DNA of 7,692 nucleotides from Colimorpha sp045591485. GTDB taxonomy: Bacteria > Bacteroidota > Bacteroidia > Bacteroidales > P3. The stretch's first letter is position 1, and the number at the start of each line of letters is the position of its first letter. A program made the translations under genes and the position numbers. Location: NCBI GenBank assembly GCA_045591485.1, contig JAZNSV010000013.1, positions 1 through 7,692 on the forward strand. Reading direction: 5' to 3'. The notes under the pieces were generated by a model. The model made no database searches. It was not told where the DNA came from and saw only the letters and a program-made list of their open reading frames with translations. Shown here piece by piece: positions 5,347-7,692 of this stretch.

Positions 5347-7407
5347 TTAAAGGGTCATTCTTATTCCGGCGTAGCCCATGATGCCGTTGACGGGACCCCA
5401 TATCATGGTGGGCTCGAAGGTGGCGCTCCAGGGGCTGGCGGCATCGATTACGGGCATGGGCTGGCGGTAGTTGGTCAGGTTTTCGCCGCCGATGTAGAGC
5501 GAGAAGTGGCGGAATTCGCGCGTGAGCTGTATGTTGAGCTGCGGGTAGGCCGGAAACTCTTCGTCCCACGACGGGGTGCCGTCGGCCAGCGTGTAGGGTT
5601 TGGGCATGCGTCCGCCGCCGTTGAGGGCCAGTGTGACGTCGACCTGCCAGATGCCCATCATGGGCTTCCAGCCGACGGTGAGCAGTGCCTTGTAGCGGCT
5701 CTGCAGCGGCTTTTCAAGCAGTTGGCCGCCGTAGGTGCACATCACGCGGTTCAGGCGCATAGCGGCCATCAGGCTCCATTCGTCGGTGGGCTCGTAGGTG
5801 GCGTCGACCTGCGCGGTGTGCGAGTAGGACTGCCCCTGCAGGTCGTAGAGCAGTATGGCCGTGGGGTCGCTGTCGTAGTCTACCACCAGCTGGCGCTGGA
5901 AGTCGGTGTAGTAGTACTCGGCGTTGAGGGTCCCCGTGTGGTCGCCGACGGGTATGTAGAAGGCGGCGCTGAGGCCTGCATTGACGGCGCTTTCGAGCGT
6001 AGGCTGGAAAGTCATGGTTTCGGCCACGGTCATCGGCGCTATCGACACCACGCCCGGAGCCATGTCAATGGTGCGGCCCGACGAGAGGATGAAGTGGTTC
6101 TCGGCCAGCGGGCGCACGCTGCGGTGGCCCATGCCGGCCGAGCCGCGCAGGGTCAGCCAGTCGGCAGGCACCCACTTGAGGTGCATCCTCGGGGTGAAGT
6201 AGCCGCCGTTGAGGTTGCTGCGGTCGAAGCGCAGACCCGCCATGGCGGTGAAGCGGTAGCTGGGGGTGAAGGTGTATTGCGCGTAGGCGCCGGGCACGTA
6301 TTCGCGCCATTGGCGCATACCTTCGCTGCCTTGCAGGCCGAGGGTCTCATCGGTGCTTTCTGCGTTGAAACTCAGTCCGGTTGAGATTGTGTGGTCGTCG
6401 TTGAAGTCGTGCTCCAGCATCAGCAGGCTGCTCATGCCCCACTGCCGTTCGCCGAGGGCGCGGCGCGCGGCGTTGCCAAAGATGCCGTCGAGGTCGAAGC
6501 GGTAGGCGGTGGCCGTCAGGGCCAGGTTGGTGTTGTGCTCGCGGTTGAGCAGGTAGGCATGCTTCATGTAGGCCTCCATGCGGCGGCTGTCGATGTCGAC
6601 GGCGAAGCGGCCGGGCTCGGTGGAAGTGTTCGGGTAGTGGCCATCGACCTGTCCGCCGTGCCGGTGGTCTTGCAGGTAGCCCACTCCGGCGTGCATGATG
6701 TAGCGACCGCTGACGTATTTCCACCGGTTCTGCAGGTTGTAGTGGTCCACCGACGGCATGTCTATCCATCCGTCGCCGTTCTCGTCGTGGTGCATGAAGT
6801 CGTGCTCGTAGTGGCCCAGCAGTTCGGTGCTCAACTTTTTGTTTATGTGTATGTTGGTCTTGGCGTTGCCCTCTATCTTCAGGTGGCTGTCGCCGTAGAG
6901 GTTGAGGTCTACCGACGGCTCGTCGTCGGGCTTGAGGTATTCGACGTTGATTTGTCCGGTGATGCTCTGCGAGCCGTTTTTGACGCTCGAAGCGCCTTTG
7001 CTCACGCTGATGCTCTTCATCCAGGCGCCGGGCACGAAGCCCAGCAGGTAGGGCTGCGAGGCGCCGCCGCTCATGGGCAGGCTCTCGCAGAGCATCTGCA
7101 CGTAGGTGCCGCTGAGGCCGAGCAGCTTGATTTGGCGTGCGCCGGTGGCGGCGTCGCTGTAGTTGACGTCGACGGCGGGGTTGGCCACGAAGCTCTCGCC
7201 GAGGTTGCAGCAGGCGGCGCGGAAGAGCTCGTCCTGGCCTATCTGCTGTCCGTTCTCGGCTCCGCCCAGGCGGCTGACGCCCTCGGTGCGCCGTCCGCTG
7301 ACGCTCACTTCGTCCAGTGAGGCACGTCGCGCCGTATCGGCCTCCTGCGCCCAGGCTCCGGCATTGGCCAACAGCAGGCTTATGGTTATGATTGCTTTGA
7401 TTTTCAT
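5347..7407 (-). CDS. TonB-dependent outer-membrane receptor, possibly for a metal
   Basis: The 686-residue product starts with a clear signal peptide (MKIKAIITISLLLANAGAWA, cleavage after Ala20). A short stretch follows with a TonB-box-like LDEVSVSG (31-38), then a plug domain to about 158 that includes ACCNLGESF (65-73), NPAVDV (76-81), QIKLLGLSGTYVQML (92-106) and GASSVKNGSQSITGQINVEYL (138-158). The rest is a beta-barrel of alternating aromatic strands. The plug pattern belongs to a common Bacteroidota family often found near heavy-metal genes, as here. There is no N-terminal carboxypeptidase-regulatory-like domain of the SusC kind, so glycan uptake is unlikely. I set the start at 7407, not the in-frame ATG at 7452, because the signal peptide begins there and the promoter element overlaps the upstream ATG. 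It is first in the four-gene run. Confidence 0.92.
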   Translation of the reverse strand: MKIKAIITISLLLANAGAWAQEADTARRASLDEVSVSGRRTEGVSRLGGAENGQQIGQDELFRAACCNLGESFVANPAVDVNYSDAATGARQIKLLGLSGTYVQMLCESLPMSGGASQPYLLGFVPGAWMKSISVSKGASSVKNGSQSITGQINVEYLKPDDEPSVDLNLYGDSHLKIEGNAKTNIHINKKLSTELLGHYEHDFMHHDENGDGWIDMPSVDHYNLQNRWKYVSGRYIMHAGVGYLQDHRHGGQVDGHYPNTSTEPGRFAVDIDSRRMEAYMKHAYLLNREHNTNLALTATAYRFDLDGIFGNAARRALGERQWGMSSLLMLEHDFNDDHTISTGLSFNAESTDETLGLQGSEGMRQWREYVPGAYAQYTFTPSYRFTAMAGLRFDRSNLNGGYFTPRMHLKWVPADWLTLRGSAGMGHRSVRPLAENHFILSSGRTIDMAPGVVSIAPMTVAETMTFQPTLESAVNAGLSAAFYIPVGDHTGTLNAEYYYTDFQRQLVVDYDSDPTAILLYDLQGQSYSHTAQVDATYEPTDEWSLMAAMRLNRVMCTYGGQLLEKPLQSRYKALLTVGWKPMMGIWQVDVTLALNGGGRMPKPYTLADGTPSWDEEFPAYPQLNIQLTREFRHFSLYIGGENLTNYRQPMPVIDAASPWSATFEPTMIWGPVNGIMGYAGIRMTL

Positions 7408-7441
7408 TTTCTTATGTGTGTTGTTCGCTCGAAAGCGACTG

Positions 7442-7449
7442 CAAAGATA
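7442..7449 (-). promoter_or_regulatory. Bacteroidota -7 promoter element (TAnnTTTG)
   Basis: Read on the minus strand the bases are TATCTTTG, an exact match to the Bacteroidota -7 consensus TAnnTTTG. A T-rich stretch lies upstream (7451-7480 region), where the -33 TTTG would be expected, but only a poor match (TTTCG, 7477-7473) is present. Transcription would start near 7434-7438, giving a leader of about 30 bases before the receptor ATG at 7407 and excluding the ATG at 7452. Confidence 0.7.
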
Positions 7450-7452
7450 CAA

Positions 7453-7558
7453 AAAAAATGTAAAATGAATATCGAAAAATAAAACAACACCTTGTCGGTA
7501 TGTGGAGGAAGGCTGCTGATTTGTGTTTGTTCAGTGCTCATTGTCGGCCTTCTGCCAT
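7453..7558. other. Non-coding stretch between promoter and palindrome
   Basis: Apart from the T-rich (minus-strand) upstream region of the promoter at 7451-7485, I see no gene, RNA or repeat here. The 18 bases after the palindrome (7675-7692) are G-rich (gggtgtcgggagtggggg) and also show no coding signal. Any gene upstream would lie outside the window. Confidence 0.5.
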
Positions 7559-7674
7559 ATCCGGTAGTGCATATCAACGATACATCAACGATATATCAAC
7601 GATATTTCAACGATTACGATCGTTGAAATATCGTTGATATATCGTTGATGTATCGTTGATATGCACTACCGGAT
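7559..7674. repeat. Perfect 56-bp inverted repeat (giant hairpin) with 4-nt loop
   Basis: Bases 7559-7614 are the exact reverse complement of 7619-7674, checked base by base, with the loop TACG at 7615-7618. The outer ends are ATCCGGTAGTGCATAT and its complement; the inner 40 or so bases are the periodic octamers described separately. As RNA the loop UACG fits the UNCG tetraloop class, although closed by a U-A rather than the usual C-G pair. It lies about 110 bases upstream of the minus-strand promoter. There is no T-tract on either side, so it is not a standard terminator. It could be a small palindromic mobile repeat, a cruciform-forming site, a protein-binding array or a source of long double-stranded RNA. 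No protein gene overlaps it. Confidence 0.95.
7574..7659. repeat. Eight octamers TCAACGAT/ATCGTTGA at 11-bp spacing
   Basis: TCAACGAT begins at 7574, 7585, 7596 and 7607, exactly 11 bp apart. Its reverse complement ATCGTTGA begins at 7619, 7630, 7641 and 7652, again 11 bp apart. The three bases between octamers vary (ACA, ATA, ATT). The spacing is close to one helical turn, so all sites in an arm face nearly the same side of the DNA, as expected of cooperative protein-binding arrays. Confidence 0.9.
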
Positions 7675-7692
7675 GGGTGTCGGGAGTGGGGG

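Noticed and set aside
5506..7320. Two long plus-strand open frames (292 and 309 codons) opposite the receptor gene
   Set aside because: Both are Val/Ala/His-rich with no recognisable motif and are explained by the codon bias of the receptor gene on the other strand.
7408..7452. Upstream in-frame ATG at 7452 as receptor start
   Set aside because: It would place 15 residues (MYLCSRFRANNTHKK) before a normal signal peptide, and the -7 promoter element overlaps this ATG.
7574..7659. CRISPR array
   Set aside because: The repeats are 8 bases with 3-base gaps and are mirrored, far shorter than CRISPR repeats and spacers; no cas gene is present.
7559..7674. Retron msr-msd or diversity-generating element
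   Set aside because: A long hairpin alone is not enough; there is no reverse transcriptase, template repeat or variable repeat in the window.
7559..7674. Simple fold-back sequencing or assembly artefact at a contig end
   Set aside because: The complementarity stops sharply and 18 unrelated bases follow the right arm, and the arms hold an independent 11-bp periodicity. Not fully excluded without reads.
7559..7674. Intrinsic terminator
   Set aside because: The stem is far too long and AT-rich, and neither side has a T-tract (the right flank is G-rich).

Overview
The window looks like a piece of a GC-rich chromosome from an anaerobic member of the Bacteroidota, probably order Bacteroidales. 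Evidence: a Bacteroidota-type TonB-dependent receptor, a TAnnTTTG promoter element, AT-rich leaders in place of Shine-Dalgarno sequences, and a short CxxC metal-binding protein next to the receptor. The genus cannot be fixed from this sequence.

Left part, + strand (1-1669): the C-terminal half of a GHKL/anti-sigma-type ATPase, then an 87-base gap holding a heptad-repeat hairpin, then a 453-residue [FeFe]-hydrogenase-like iron-sulfur protein. The second protein keeps four candidate H-cluster cysteines but has Phe in place of the usual proton-relay cysteine. The pair looks like a redox or H2-sensing module rather than a catalytic hydrogenase (inference). A bidirectional hairpin terminator (1693-1730) separates it from the converging minus-strand genes.

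Right part, - strand (1747-7407): a tight four-gene run, read from right to left. It encodes an outer-membrane TonB-dependent receptor, a small exported HMA (CxxC) protein, an SF1 helicase of the Upf1/IGHMBP2 type, and a CPBP-family membrane protease with an unrecognised 200-residue C-terminal domain. Gaps are 19 nt, -4 nt and 15 nt, so co-transcription is likely. The first two suggest heavy-metal (perhaps copper) handling. The role of the last two in such an operon is not obvious. The helicase carries an unusual collagen-like (Gly-X-Y)12 insertion encoded by a 9-bp tandem array.

Right edge (7408-7692): a promoter for the minus-strand operon, then a striking perfect 56-bp inverted repeat with a 4-nt loop. 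Each arm holds four copies of the octamer TCAACGAT spaced exactly 11 bp apart. This palindrome is the least explained structure in the window and the best candidate for something undescribed.
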